A DNA stretch of 64,000 nt from Aliiroseovarius halocynthiae (GTDB lineage Bacteria > Pseudomonadota > Alphaproteobacteria > Rhodobacterales > Rhodobacteraceae). Made by a program: the position numbers and the translations under genes. The stretch covers positions 28,544-92,543 of the forward strand of contig NZ_ML660027.1 of the NCBI RefSeq assembly GCF_007004645.1, given 5' to 3'. The notes beneath the pieces were generated by a model. That model was given only the letters and a program-made list of their open reading frames with translations. It searched no databases and was not told where the DNA came from. Shown here one piece after another: positions 55,483 through 63,994 of the stretch (within the stretch, counting starts at the first letter, position 1; every line of letters begins with the position of its first letter).

Positions 55483-55884
55483 ATGATATGTGAAACACGT
55501 CTAAACCGGATTTACCGAGCCTCGGCATGGTATGATTTGATCGTCACCGCGCCCCTGGCGATCTATCCGGGATTTCTTTTGGTTTTCTGGGCGCTGAACC
55601 AGTTGCACGGCGCATTGGGGATCGAAGCGCTGCCGCCATTTACGGCCCTTGGGGTCATGTTCGCGAACTTCACTGGGTCGGTCGTGATCGTCTGGTCGCT
55701 GGTTCGCTTACGTTGGGATGATGTTCGGCTTGCCCGATATGATGCCGCTGCGCGTTGGCTGTTTTCGGCGGCGATGCTGGTGGCTTTGTGGCACGGCGCA
55801 TCGCCGATCTTGGTGCCTGTCGTGATCATCGAGATCGCGTTTGGTGTGCTGCAATCGTTACCGCTTAGGCCGCGCGAGGCGTGA
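55483..55884 (+). CDS. Small membrane protein under MerR control
   Basis: A 133-residue protein with four predicted helices, including LIVTAPLAIYPGFLLVFWAL, FTALGVMFANFTGSVVIVWS, WLFSAAMLVALWHGA and ILVPVVIIEIAFGVLQSL. I recognise no family. It is divergent from the MerR gene and next to its operator, so it is the most likely target. Confidence 0.7.
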   Translation: MICETRLNRIYRASAWYDLIVTAPLAIYPGFLLVFWALNQLHGALGIEALPPFTALGVMFANFTGSVVIVWSLVRLRWDDVRLARYDAAARWLFSAAMLVALWHGASPILVPVVIIEIAFGVLQSLPLRPREA

Positions 55885-55963
55885 TGGCATTTCTTGACAC
55901 GGGAGTTGCGGAATACCCGATTGATGCCTAACCCTGTCACAAACCGATGGTGAGAAGTGAGTT

Positions 55964-56722
55964 ATGGGACCGTTCCGCAAAGCAATCTATTTTACTGCCG
56001 CCTATATAGCCGCAATGGCAATCGGAATGTCGATCATGCATTTCGGTTTCGGGTATAGTTACGAGATGCCCGAGATGACGCGGGTTCTTTGGGCGGTCGA
56101 GGTTGCCCTGACGGGAATAGCCATCGCGGCTGTTCTGTCGCTTGGCGGTTTTGCGCGGAACGGGTTTGGGCCAATCCGTTGGAAGCAGACTTTTTGGATA
56201 CTACCGCTTTTGCTGATTGCCGTGATTGGAACTGTTCAGGTGCTGGTCGCGGCGATCGCTGGCGGTCTTTCAGCGTCCCAATGGGGGCTGTTGGGCGTCA
56301 TCGGTCTGACCACGGCCTTGGTTGGCTTCTCGGAAGAAGTGATGTTTCGCGGCGCGTTGCTGCATGCGGCGCTAAAGCGATTTGGGGTGAAAACGGCGAT
56401 GGTGCTAAGCGCCGCGGCATTCTCGTCCCTGCACGCTGTGAACGTGCTTGGGGGCCTTGCGCCGTCGGCGATGGTTGTGCAGCTGGTGTTGACATTTGTT
56501 GTCGGACTGTTGCTGGCCCCAATCGCGTTACGCATTGGCAACCTGTGGCCCTTGATCATCTGGCACGCGCTTTGGGATTTTGCATTGGTCGCAGGAAGTG
56601 CTCTTGGGGTGCAGACACCGCTTGCGGGTTTGGCGCTGCCGATCGAACTTGTTCTGATCGCGATATTGTGGTGGCAAACCCGCGCCATTCCGTTGCCGTC
56701 GGACGCGGGTCATGCCGGGTAG
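55964..56722 (+). CDS. CPBP-family intramembrane metalloprotease
   Basis: A 252-residue membrane protein with about seven helices. The three catalytic motifs are visible: SEEVMFRG (EExxxR) near residue 126, FSSLHAVNV (FxxxH) near residue 152 and IWHALWDF (HxxxD) near residue 197. These place it in the CAAX protease/bacteriocin-processing group, a broad family whose targets are usually unknown. Its end comes within four bases of the convergent oxygenase-like gene. Confidence 0.88.
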   Translation: MGPFRKAIYFTAAYIAAMAIGMSIMHFGFGYSYEMPEMTRVLWAVEVALTGIAIAAVLSLGGFARNGFGPIRWKQTFWILPLLLIAVIGTVQVLVAAIAGGLSASQWGLLGVIGLTTALVGFSEEVMFRGALLHAALKRFGVKTAMVLSAAAFSSLHAVNVLGGLAPSAMVVQLVLTFVVGLLLAPIALRIGNLWPLIIWHALWDFALVAGSALGVQTPLAGLALPIELVLIAILWWQTRAIPLPSDAGHAG

Positions 56723-56725
56723 GGA

Positions 56726-57349
56726 TCACTCACCCCATTTGTAGTTGAAGCTCACCGATAGGCGTTCATCTTCACCAGTATTCTGCATCACCTCGTGGCG
56801 CAGCCAGCTTTCCCACAGGAGAACGTCACCCTCGGCGGGGCGCTTGGTGATGAAGCTTTGCAGCTCTTCACGGGCGGTTTTGTGGCGCGGGGGGGCGGCC
56901 ATCATGTGGACGTGACGCGGGTCTTCATAGCGCAGTGCACCGGCACCTTCTGGCAGAGCCAGATAGGTGGTGCCGGAAATGACCGAATGTGGGTGGATAT
57001 GGGCCGAGTGATAGCCGCCGGGCGGCAGGATGTTGATCCAGATATCTTCCAGCACTAATTCACGCCCATCCAGATTGAACTCCAGATCCTTGGCAAAGGC
57101 GGCGACGTGCTTGTCCAAGCTGTCGACCAGATCCTTGAAGATCGGAAAACGCCAGGGCAGGTCGGTCAGGGACGCGTAAGAGGTGTAGCCGGGATACCCC
57201 TCGGCCTCGCACCATTCCTGCCCTGCCTCGTCATCCTCGGCGATGGAATAGCAGCTGTCATAAAGCTCGTCCTGGCTGACCTTGGGGTCAAACTCGGACA
57301 GTTGAGCATGGTAAAGGCGGGTCACGAAGAGGGAGGATATATTGGCCAT
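56726..57349 (-). CDS. Putative 2OG-Fe(II) oxygenase family protein (TIGR02466-like)
   Basis: A 207-residue double-stranded beta-helix protein. The HxD/H-type iron site is suggested by GGYHSAHIHPHSVISGTTYL near residue 112 and a distal His in ESWLRHEVMQNTGEDERLSV near 185. The final arginine could bind 2-oxoglutarate. The start at MANISSLFVTRLYHAQL fits the family; an in-frame GTG 33 bases earlier is possible. Substrate unknown. Confidence 0.7.
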   Translation of the reverse strand: MANISSLFVTRLYHAQLSEFDPKVSQDELYDSCYSIAEDDEAGQEWCEAEGYPGYTSYASLTDLPWRFPIFKDLVDSLDKHVAAFAKDLEFNLDGRELVLEDIWINILPPGGYHSAHIHPHSVISGTTYLALPEGAGALRYEDPRHVHMMAAPPRHKTAREELQSFITKRPAEGDVLLWESWLRHEVMQNTGEDERLSVSFNYKWGE

Positions 57350-57493
57350 GGGGCAGGGATACTTCAATTCGGAGCACGCCACATCAGGAAATTGAAATAT
57401 TTTCTAGTCCCAGAACCTCGAACTGATTTTATTTGCGGGCTTGACGTAAGCAGCTATAGTCCAAGGTAGTTTTAGGAAGTTGGATTTCGTGCT

Positions 57494-58228
57494 ATGGCTG
57501 ATGGCGGTGCTTTGGAAGGCCCTGTAATTTCGACGCAAGTTTCTCACGGTCCTGTGGAACAGGATTTCTACATTCGTGTTCTGGAGTACATTCAGGACGA
57601 ACCATTCAAATTATTCGTAGTTCTCGCGGTGGCTACGCTTCTAGTTGTTTACCAGTTTTTCAAAGATGCCCACCATGGATTGCGTTTTGTTGTCATCTTG
57701 ATCGTCATAAGTTGTGTGGGTTCTTTGGGTATTTTTGTGCTGGCAAACGAAACCCCAGTTATTGTCGATCGAAGCGATCAAACAGAAAGTGACGCTAACG
57801 AAACGGGTTCTACCTTGACCGATTCTGAAGCTGGGGCTCGAGCAGAAAGTGCTCCTTCGGAGATGACGGACGCCTCGGAAGAGAGATTTTCGAATGCTGA
57901 AGCATACCTGTTGCCGCGTCCGCAAACCTATCAGGACGAGCGGACTTGGTTTGCCTATATCGGGTCTTTTTCAAGTAAAGATAATGCCATTTCGCATGCG
58001 AAAACTGTATCAAAAAACTGGCCGAACCTGCGTACATTCGTGTTCTTATATGGCGATCGCAAGTTTTGGGGGGTTGCACTTGCGACTTGGACATCTGAGG
58101 AGAAGGCCCGTGAAGCGGTTGAATTTGCTCGGGCAGAGGGTGTTCAAAGTGACGCTTATGCTCAACAGCTTCCGAGGGACATTTACGATGGTAGGCCGCA
58201 GCTTTATCGTTTCTCGATTTTAGATTAA
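57494..58228 (+). CDS. Membrane protein with SPOR-like C-terminal domain
   Basis: A 244-residue protein with two N-terminal helices (LFVVLAVATLLVVYQFF and FVVILIVISCVGSLGIFVLA). An acidic Ser/Thr/Glu-rich linker follows. The C-terminal 80 residues resemble a SPOR peptidoglycan-binding fold: WFAYIGSFSSKDNAISHAK then FWGVALATWTSEEKAREAVE. The gene is AT-rich next to the ribosomal cluster. The domain assignment is by pattern only and could be wrong. Confidence 0.5.
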   Translation: MADGGALEGPVISTQVSHGPVEQDFYIRVLEYIQDEPFKLFVVLAVATLLVVYQFFKDAHHGLRFVVILIVISCVGSLGIFVLANETPVIVDRSDQTESDANETGSTLTDSEAGARAESAPSEMTDASEERFSNAEAYLLPRPQTYQDERTWFAYIGSFSSKDNAISHAKTVSKNWPNLRTFVFLYGDRKFWGVALATWTSEEKAREAVEFARAEGVQSDAYAQQLPRDIYDGRPQLYRFSILD

Positions 58229-58281
58229 TAGCTGGTTTGCTCGCACTGACTATCTTCGTGAGAGCAACTCCAAAATTTCCC

Positions 58282-58310
58282 TTGCCCCGCCCCCCTTTCC
58301 ACCCTATAGA
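58282..58310 (+). promoter_or_regulatory. Promoter of the rpmC ribosomal series
   Basis: TTGCCC and TATAGA are separated by exactly 17 bases, a good sigma-70 type promoter. It lies 121 bases before rpmC, past the end of the SPOR-like gene, and shows that the second ribosomal block is independently transcribed. Confidence 0.7.
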
Positions 58311-58362
58311 CGCACATCTCGCGGATTCCCGGCAACGGGATTCGTGTGTATTGCATATAACC

Positions 58363-58411
58363 CACCAGACATAGGGTGACCTTCCGCTACGACGGGAAGA
58401 GCTCTCTGGTG
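58363..58411 (+). promoter_or_regulatory. Structured leader of the rpmC series
   Basis: CACCAGA (58363-58369) pairs with TCTGGTG (58405-58411), enclosing a shorter CTTCC/GGAAG stem (58381-58399). The element sits 19 bases before the rpmC start, between promoter and ribosome site, and could be a ribosomal-protein autoregulatory leader. Confidence 0.45.
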
Positions 58412-58430
58412 CAAGGAAAGGAAAAGGCGA

Positions 58431-58631
58431 ATGAACGCCAAGGAACTGCGTGATCAGTCTCCTGACCAGCTGCGCGAAAAGCTGGCAGAGCTGAAAAAGG
58501 AAAGCTTCAACCTGCGTTTTCAGCAGGCGACAGGTGCCCTCGAAAACACTTCTCAGATGCGTAAAGTACGCCGCGACGCTGCGCGCGTAAAAACCATCCT
58601 GAGCGAACAAGCCAAAGCTGCGGCTGAGTAA
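58431..58631 (+). CDS. rpmC: 50S ribosomal protein L29
   Basis: A 66-residue protein at the polypeptide exit. [20 protein letters not shown] and [20 protein letters not shown] are typical. First gene of the spc-type series in this window. Confidence 0.97.
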   Translation: MNAKELRDQSPDQLREKLAELKKESFNLRFQQATGALENTSQMRKVRRDAARVKTILSEQAKAAAE

Positions 58632-58645
58632 GAGGAGCCTGAAGA

Positions 58646-58876
58646 ATGCCCAAACGTATCCTGAATGGTGTTGTTACCAGCGCCGCAAACGAGCAAACCG
58701 TGACTGTTTCGGTTGAACGCCGCTTCAAGCACCCGCTGCTTCAGAAAACCGTTCGTAAGTCGAAGAAATATCGCGCTCACGACGAAAAGAATGCCTTCAA
58801 GGCAGGCGATAAGGTTCGCATCATCGAATGTGCACCGAAGTCGAAAACCAAGCGTTGGGAAGTTCTGGAAGGCTAA
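58646..58876 (+). CDS. rpsQ: 30S ribosomal protein S17
   Basis: A 76-residue primary rRNA-binding protein. [19 protein letters not shown] and [20 protein letters not shown] are typical. Followed by 88 bases before rplN. Confidence 0.97.
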   Translation: MPKRILNGVVTSAANEQTVTVSVERRFKHPLLQKTVRKSKKYRAHDEKNAFKAGDKVRIIECAPKSKTKRWEVLEG

Positions 58877-58964
58877 GTTTATCTTACCTTCCCGGACGAC
58901 TTAACAAGTCGAAACCCTGGGGGTTCCGCCATGCATCGGCGCCCCAAAGGTCGGGAGAAACCAC

Positions 58965-59333
58965 ATGATCCAGATGCAAACCAATCTGGATGTAGCTGAC
59001 AACAGCGGCGCTCGCCGTGTTCAGTGCATCAAGGTTCTGGGTGGTTCCAAGCGTAAATACGCATCCGTTGGCGACATCATTGTTGTCTCGGTTAAGGAAG
59101 CCATCCCGCGCGGTCGCGTAAAGAAAGGTGACGTCCGTAAGGCCGTCGTCGTACGTACCGCCAAAGAAGTCCGTCGTGACGACGGCACCGCCATCCGGTT
59201 TGACCGCAACGCTGCTGTCATCCTGAACAACAACAACGAGCCGATCGGCACACGTATCTTCGGACCAGTTGTTCGCGAACTTCGCGCGAAGAACTTCATG
59301 AAGATCATCTCGCTGGCTCCGGAGGTGCTGTAA
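58965..59333 (+). CDS. rplN: 50S ribosomal protein L14
   Basis: A 122-residue protein. [40 protein letters not shown] and [19 protein letters not shown] match throughout. Ends one base before rplX. Confidence 0.98.
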   Translation: MIQMQTNLDVADNSGARRVQCIKVLGGSKRKYASVGDIIVVSVKEAIPRGRVKKGDVRKAVVVRTAKEVRRDDGTAIRFDRNAAVILNNNNEPIGTRIFGPVVRELRAKNFMKIISLAPEVL

Positions 59334-59334
59334 G

Positions 59335-59640
59335 ATGGCTGCTAAGTTGAGAAAAGGCGACAAGGTTGTCGTTCTGGCCGGCAAAGACAAAGGTAAACAG
59401 GGCGAAATTTCGTCGGTTGACCCGAAAGCTGGCAAAGCCGTTGTTGACGGCGTGAACATGGCAATCCGCCACACCCGTCAGAGCCAAAACGCACAAGGTG
59501 GCCGCATCCCGAAAGCGATGCCGATCCAGCTGTCGAACCTGGCCCTGCTGGACAAAAACGGTAAAGCGACCCGTGTTGGCTTCCGCGAGGAAGACGGCAA
59601 GAAAGTACGCTTCGCCAAAACCACCGGGGAGACTGTCTGA
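59335..59640 (+). CDS. rplX: 50S ribosomal protein L24
   Basis: A 101-residue assembly-initiating protein. The KOW motif [19 protein letters not shown] starts at residue 7. Its stop overlaps the rplE start by one base. Confidence 0.97.
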   Translation: MAAKLRKGDKVVVLAGKDKGKQGEISSVDPKAGKAVVDGVNMAIRHTRQSQNAQGGRIPKAMPIQLSNLALLDKNGKATRVGFREEDGKKVRFAKTTGETV

Positions 59641-60203
59641 TGCTGGATAACGCAAACTACACCCCGCGTCTTAAGACGGTCTACCAAGACAGCATTCGTG
59701 CCGCTCTGAAAGAAGAGTTCGGCTATAAAAACGACATGCAGATCCCCCGTCTGGACAAAATCGTTCTGAACATCGGCTGCGGTGCAGAAGCTGTTAAGGA
59801 CTCGAAGAAAGCCAAGTCGGCAATCGAAGATCTGACCAAAATCGCCGGCCAGCAGGCCGTTGGTACGAAAGCGCGCAAATCGCACGCTCCGTTCCGTCTG
59901 CGTGAAGGTATGATCATCGGCGCAAAGGTGACCCTGCGCGGTGAACGGATGTATGAATTCCTGGACCGCCTGATCACCATCGCGATGCCCCGTATCCGCG
60001 ACTTCCGCGGCGTATCGGGTACCTCTTTTGACGGTCGCGGCAACTATGCCACCGGCCTGAAAGAGCACATCGTGTTCCCGGAAATCGACTTTGATAAAGT
60101 TGATGAAACCTGGGGCATGGACATCGTGATTGCCACCACCGCTGAAACCGACGCGGAAGCAAAGAGCCTGTTGAAGCACTTCAACATGCCCTTCAACAGC
60201 TGA
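59640..60203 (+). CDS. rplE: 50S ribosomal protein L5
   Basis: 5S rRNA-binding protein of 187 residues. [40 protein letters not shown] and [20 protein letters not shown] are conserved. In E. coli the start of this gene is the S8 feedback site; I did not find a clear copy here. Confidence 0.98.
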   Translation: MLDNANYTPRLKTVYQDSIRAALKEEFGYKNDMQIPRLDKIVLNIGCGAEAVKDSKKAKSAIEDLTKIAGQQAVGTKARKSHAPFRLREGMIIGAKVTLRGERMYEFLDRLITIAMPRIRDFRGVSGTSFDGRGNYATGLKEHIVFPEIDFDKVDETWGMDIVIATTAETDAEAKSLLKHFNMPFNS

Positions 60204-60222
60204 TCCGCGGGAAGGAATAGAC

Positions 60223-60528
60223 ATGGCTAAAAAAGCAATGATCGAACGCGAGAAGAAGCGCGAAAAGCTGGTGGCAAAATATGCTGCTAAGCGTGCTGCG
60301 CTGAAAGAGATCGCAAACGACGAAAGCAAGTCGATGGAAGAGCGTTTCACCGCCCGCCTGAAGCTTGCAAAACTGCCGCGTAACTCGTCGGCCACACGCT
60401 TGCACAACCGCTGCCAGCTGACCGGCCGTCCCCACGCTTACTATCGTAAGCTGAAGGTTTCGCGTATCGCGCTGCGGGAACTTGGCTCTGCTGGCCAGAT
60501 CCCCGGCATGGTGAAATCGAGCTGGTAA
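60223..60528 (+). CDS. rpsN: 30S ribosomal protein S14
   Basis: A 101-residue long-form S14 without zinc-binding cysteine pairs. [20 protein letters not shown] and [20 protein letters not shown] are the signature segments. Confidence 0.97.
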   Translation: MAKKAMIEREKKREKLVAKYAAKRAALKEIANDESKSMEERFTARLKLAKLPRNSSATRLHNRCQLTGRPHAYYRKLKVSRIALRELGSAGQIPGMVKSSW

Positions 60529-60540
60529 GGGAGAGAAGAT

Positions 60541-60933
60541 ATGAACGATCCTATCGGCGATATGCTCACCCGTATCCGCAACGCTCACATGCGTGGCAAG
60601 TCCACCGTTTCGACCCCCGCGTCGAAACTGCGCGGCTGGGTTCTGGATGTACTGGCTGACGAAGGCTATATCCGCGGCTACGAAAAAGGCACTGACGAGC
60701 GTGGCCACGCCACCTTGGAAATCAGCCTCAAATACTACGACGGCACGCCCGTTATTCGCGAATTGAAGCGAGTATCGAAGCCTGGTCGTCGCGTCTATAT
60801 GGGTTCGAACGATATCCCGCAGGTCCGTCAGGGTCTGGGTGTGTCCATCGTTTCGACCTCGAAAGGCGTCATGTCCGATGCAAACGCTCGCAACCAGAAT
60901 GTTGGTGGCGAAGTGCTTTGCACCGTCTTCTAA
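60541..60933 (+). CDS. rpsH: 30S ribosomal protein S8
   Basis: A 130-residue central-domain protein. [19 protein letters not shown] and [20 protein letters not shown] with the C-terminal VLCTVF are typical. In other bacteria it regulates its own operon. Confidence 0.98.
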   Translation: MNDPIGDMLTRIRNAHMRGKSTVSTPASKLRGWVLDVLADEGYIRGYEKGTDERGHATLEISLKYYDGTPVIRELKRVSKPGRRVYMGSNDIPQVRQGLGVSIVSTSKGVMSDANARNQNVGGEVLCTVF

Positions 60934-60943
60934 GGAGGTCTAG

Positions 60944-61477
60944 ATGTCTCGTATTGGTAAACGACCGGTCGAGCTGCCCTCTGGCGTAACTGCCAGCTTG
61001 TCGGGCCAGACCGTAGAAGTGAAGGGCCCCAAGGGAACCCTCACTTTCACCGCCACAGATGATGTGACCATCGCGATTGAAGACAACACCGTGTCGGTTG
61101 AACCGCGCGGCAAGTCGAAGCGCGCACGTCAGCAGTGGGGCATGAGCCGCACGATGGTTGCCAACTTGGTGACCGGCGTAAGCGAAGGCTTCAAGAAAGA
61201 GCTGGAAATCAACGGTGTTGGTTATCGTGCTCAGATGCAGGGCAACACCCTGAAGCTGAACCTTGGCTATTCGCATGACGTTGATTTCGTTGCTCCGGAA
61301 GGTGTTACTGTCACCGCTCCGAAGCCGACGATCATCATCGTTGAAGGCATCGACCAACAACTCGTCGGCCAGACCGCGGCTAACATCCGCGAATGGCGTA
61401 AGCCCGAGCCCTACAAAGGCAAAGGTATCAAATACAAAGACGAGTATATCTTCCGCAAGGAAGGTAAGAAGAAGTAA
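60944..61477 (+). CDS. rplF: 50S ribosomal protein L6
   Basis: A 177-residue protein of two similar domains. [20 protein letters not shown], and [20 protein letters not shown] at the end, are typical. Confidence 0.98.
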   Translation: MSRIGKRPVELPSGVTASLSGQTVEVKGPKGTLTFTATDDVTIAIEDNTVSVEPRGKSKRARQQWGMSRTMVANLVTGVSEGFKKELEINGVGYRAQMQGNTLKLNLGYSHDVDFVAPEGVTVTAPKPTIIIVEGIDQQLVGQTAANIREWRKPEPYKGKGIKYKDEYIFRKEGKKK

Positions 61478-61489
61478 AGGACCAGACAG

Positions 61490-61849
61490 ATGGCAAACAG
61501 CAAACGGACCCTGTTCCTCAAGCGCCGCCTGCGCGTCCGGAACAAACTTCGCAAGCACAATGTCGGCAAGCTGCGCCTTTCGGTGCACCGCTCGTCGAAA
61601 AACATCAGCGTGCAGATCATCGACGACGTTCAAGGGACTACCCTTGCTTCGGCTTCGTCGCTGGAAAAAGCACTTGGTGTTGTTGGCAAGAACAACGTGG
61701 ACGCCGCTTCCAAAGTGGGCGCCGCAATTGCCGAGCGCGCGAAAAAAGCTGGGATCGAAGAATGCTACTTCGATCGTGGCGGCTTCCTGTTCCACGGCAA
61801 AGTGAAGGCCTTGGCCGACGCTGCCCGTGAAGGTGGCCTGAAGTTCTAA
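61490..61849 (+). CDS. rplR: 50S ribosomal protein L18
   Basis: A 119-residue 5S rRNA-binding protein. [20 protein letters not shown], and [20 protein letters not shown] with REGGLKF, are typical. Confidence 0.98.
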   Translation: MANSKRTLFLKRRLRVRNKLRKHNVGKLRLSVHRSSKNISVQIIDDVQGTTLASASSLEKALGVVGKNNVDAASKVGAAIAERAKKAGIEECYFDRGGFLFHGKVKALADAAREGGLKF

Positions 61850-61859
61850 AAAACTTTGA

Positions 61860-61887
61860 GAGGGGCAACGGTGATCCGCTGCCCCTC
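61860..61887 (+). promoter_or_regulatory. Intercistronic hairpin between rplR and rpsE
   Basis: GAGGGGCA and TGCCCCTC form an 8-bp stem around a 12-base loop that can add an inner CGG/CCG pair. No T-run follows. The 117-base gap is wide for this series; the hairpin may tune mRNA stability or processing. Confidence 0.5.
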
Positions 61888-61966
61888 CGATAATCCGGGG
61901 GTGCATCCGCGCCCACTGGGATTGAGTTAAATGGCGCAAGACGTCGCCTTATAAAAGGATGTTCTC

Positions 61967-62530
61967 ATGGCAGAACGTGAAAACCGCCGGAACCGCCGCG
62001 ACCGCGACGAAGCTCCGGAATTTGCAGATCGCCTGGTTGCGATCAACCGCGTGTCGAAAACCACTAAGGGTGGTAAAAACTTCGGCTTCGCAGCTCTCGT
62101 CGTCGTTGGCGACCAGAAAGGCCGCGTCGGCTTTGGTAAAGGTAAAGCGAAAGAGGTTCCTGAAGCCATTCGCAAAGCCACTGAGCAAGCCAAGCGCCAG
62201 ATGATCCGCGTACCTCTGAAAGAGGGCCGCACCCTGCACCACGACGCCGAAGGTCGTCACGGCGCCGGTAAAGTGATCATGCGGACCGCACCTGAAGGTA
62301 CCGGGATCATCGCCGGTGGTCCGATGCGTGCCGTATTCGAGATGCTGGGCATCAAGGACGTTGTGTCGAAGTCGATCGGCTCGCAGAACCCTTATAACAT
62401 GATCCGCGCCACCATCGACGGTCTGAAGAAAGAAGCCAGCCCCCGCCAGGTCGCACAGCGTCGTGGCAAGAAGGTTGCTGACATTCTGGGTGCTAAGTCG
62501 GACGCTCCGGCTGAAGCCGCAGACGCGTAA
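61967..62530 (+). CDS. rpsE: 30S ribosomal protein S5
   Basis: A 187-residue protein. [20 protein letters not shown] and [20 protein letters not shown] are typical. The N-terminal extension is basic, as in other alphaproteobacteria. Confidence 0.98.
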   Translation: MAERENRRNRRDRDEAPEFADRLVAINRVSKTTKGGKNFGFAALVVVGDQKGRVGFGKGKAKEVPEAIRKATEQAKRQMIRVPLKEGRTLHHDAEGRHGAGKVIMRTAPEGTGIIAGGPMRAVFEMLGIKDVVSKSIGSQNPYNMIRATIDGLKKEASPRQVAQRRGKKVADILGAKSDAPAEAADA

Positions 62531-62543
62531 GGAGATCTGACCA

Positions 62544-62732
62544 ATGGCTAAAACCATCGTTGTAAAACAGGTCGGCTCGCCGATCCGTCGCCCCCAAGAC
62601 CAGCGTGCTACGCTGATCGGTCTGGGCCTGAACAAGATGCACAAAACCCGCGAGCTGGAAGATACCCCGGCAGTGCGTGGCATGATCTCGAAGATCTCGC
62701 ACATGGTTGAGATCATCGAAGAGAAGGGGTGA
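62544..62732 (+). CDS. rpmD: 50S ribosomal protein L30
   Basis: A 62-residue protein. [20 protein letters not shown] and [20 protein letters not shown] are typical. Last gene of the ribosomal series; rplO and secY, which normally follow, are absent here. Confidence 0.97.
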   Translation: MAKTIVVKQVGSPIRRPQDQRATLIGLGLNKMHKTRELEDTPAVRGMISKISHMVEIIEEKG

Positions 62733-62741
62733 AGACCGGAT

Positions 62742-62781
62742 CGGACCGCAAGGTCCGGCAATCGTTCCAGTGGAACGATTG
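62742..62781 (+). repeat. Tandem hairpins after rpmD
   Basis: CGGACC-GCAA-GGTCCG (62742-62757) is followed at once by a perfect 10-bp stem, CAATCGTTCC-AGT-GGAACGATTG (62759-62781). No T-run follows, so these are likely 3'-end protecting structures ahead of the terminator. Confidence 0.6.
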
Positions 62782-62842
62782 AGGTTTGAACGGGCGGAGC
62801 CCCGGCCAAGCTTCGGCTTAAACTTTTCATTGAAGATTAGAG

Positions 62843-62877
62843 ACACCCCGGTCAGAAATGGCTGGGGTGTTTTTTTG
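62843..62877 (+). terminator. Intrinsic terminator of the rpmC-rpmD series
   Basis: ACACCCCGGTC pairs with GGCTGGGGTGT (11 bp with two G-U pairs), followed by seven T residues. It ends the second ribosomal transcript. Confidence 0.88.
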
Positions 62878-62908
62878 TGTATTCGTTTAGGTGCGAGAAG
62901 TTCGAAAC

Positions 62909-63310
62909 ATGAAACGCAGCGCTAAGATTGTAGCTACTTTGACCTCCACCATCGCAGCACTTGCAATCATGCTCATTGTGACTGAACGGAACCATTGTCC
63001 GCTCAAAGACTATCTACCGCAGGATGCAGAAATGGTTTCTTGCGAGTATTATGGGGGCAAAGATTTCAGCACTATGATTAAGGCATCAGGCCCATCGAGT
63101 ATCCAAGACGAATTCGAAGACAGAATTCTTGAGAGTAATCCAGAACTTCAATTCATCGCGACTGGCTATGTTTGGTGGTCTGATGGAACAACGGTGATGG
63201 AAAAAAGTGATGGACCTGCTCCGTTCAACATTTATTCGGAACACCCTGATCAAAGGCTAGCAATCGGTTACCAAGATGGAATTTTGACTGTGATCGATGA
63301 GCGTTGGTAG
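62909..63310 (+). CDS. Hypothetical secreted or anchored protein
   Basis: A 133-residue protein with an N-terminal hydrophobic segment (IVATLTSTIAALAIMLIV) behind MKRSAK, either signal or anchor. The rest is soluble, with NHCPLKDYLPQDAEMVSCEY carrying two cysteines. AT-rich. A GTG six codons earlier is possible. No family recognised. Confidence 0.6.
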   Translation: MKRSAKIVATLTSTIAALAIMLIVTERNHCPLKDYLPQDAEMVSCEYYGGKDFSTMIKASGPSSIQDEFEDRILESNPELQFIATGYVWWSDGTTVMEKSDGPAPFNIYSEHPDQRLAIGYQDGILTVIDERW

Positions 63311-63364
63311 CGGTTATGATCTGGGTTAGAGAGTACACCGTGGAGAATAGGTAAGCTTATCTGC

Positions 63365-63679
63365 ATGAAGAACGATGGGAGAAGCTGGAGGCTTGAAGGC
63401 GAAACTATTCCGCCAGATCTGTCGGCGATGCTTAAGAAGAAGTTGCGGGTCATGCAAAATGCGCTGGATGCTCTGCCTCGACCACTTGCACCACCATGGA
63501 CGGAATTTCCCAACTATTCGCCAACAAGTATGGGATGGCGTATGGGGGCGGGTGAAACGTATCTGGATTATTTCCGGGATTGGTTCTCCACTCTTTCTGA
63601 AGAAGATCGGCAAACTTACATCACAACAGTTTCAATTCCCGAGGAGTGGGTTGCTTGGATTGAGACAATTCACTCCTAA
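63365..63679 (+). CDS. Hypothetical protein
   Basis: A 104-residue soluble protein rich in Trp and Pro (PRPLAPPWTEFPNYSPTSMG, then YLDYFRDWFSTLSEEDRQTY). No signal peptide or known motif. The ribosome site is weak. It lies in an AT-rich stretch and may be an acquired gene or chance reading frame. Confidence 0.45.
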   Translation: MKNDGRSWRLEGETIPPDLSAMLKKKLRVMQNALDALPRPLAPPWTEFPNYSPTSMGWRMGAGETYLDYFRDWFSTLSEEDRQTYITTVSIPEEWVAWIETIHS

Positions 63680-63793
63680 CCCTCACCACCCATGCACACC
63701 TTGCAACCCGGACTTTCCGATTCAGCGATGGTTGTCTTGCTGGCCCCCTCTTATCAGAGCGGCAACTGACATACCTTTAGTAGGACCGCCAAG

Positions 63794-63940
63794 ATGAACT
63801 CGATTATCACACCTGTTGCGCCACTCGCCACAGCCATCGCTGACGTGTTCGTAGCACTGCAATCCGCAACGCGTCGTTTCATGAACTCAAAATGCACTCC
63901 GACGTGGACTGAATTCATGAAGGACTGCCACAAGGGTTGA
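63794..63940 (+). CDS. Possible 48-residue small protein before a terminator
   Basis: Encodes MNSIITPVAPLATAIADVFV, then ALQSATRRFMNSKC and TPTWTEFMKDCHKG. An aliphatic N-terminal half and two cysteines in the C-terminal half suggest a small folded or membrane-associated product. A strong terminator begins 19 bases after the stop codon, which supports a real transcript. AGGA lies nine bases before the ATG. Confidence 0.5.
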   Translation: MNSIITPVAPLATAIADVFVALQSATRRFMNSKCTPTWTEFMKDCHKG

Positions 63941-63958
63941 TGGATTTTGAATGTTAAG

Positions 63959-63994
63959 GAAAGCCCCACCGTTTATCGCTGGGGCTTTTTTCTT
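63959..63994 (+). terminator. Intrinsic terminator at right end
   Basis: AAGCCCCA and TGGGGCTT form an 8-bp stem with an 11-base loop, followed by a long T-rich tail. It ends the transcript of the small reading frame just upstream. Confidence 0.9.

Noticed and set aside
63754..63969. 71-codon minus-strand frame at the right end
   Set aside because: It includes the terminator arms and opposes a frame that has a better ribosome site and terminator position.
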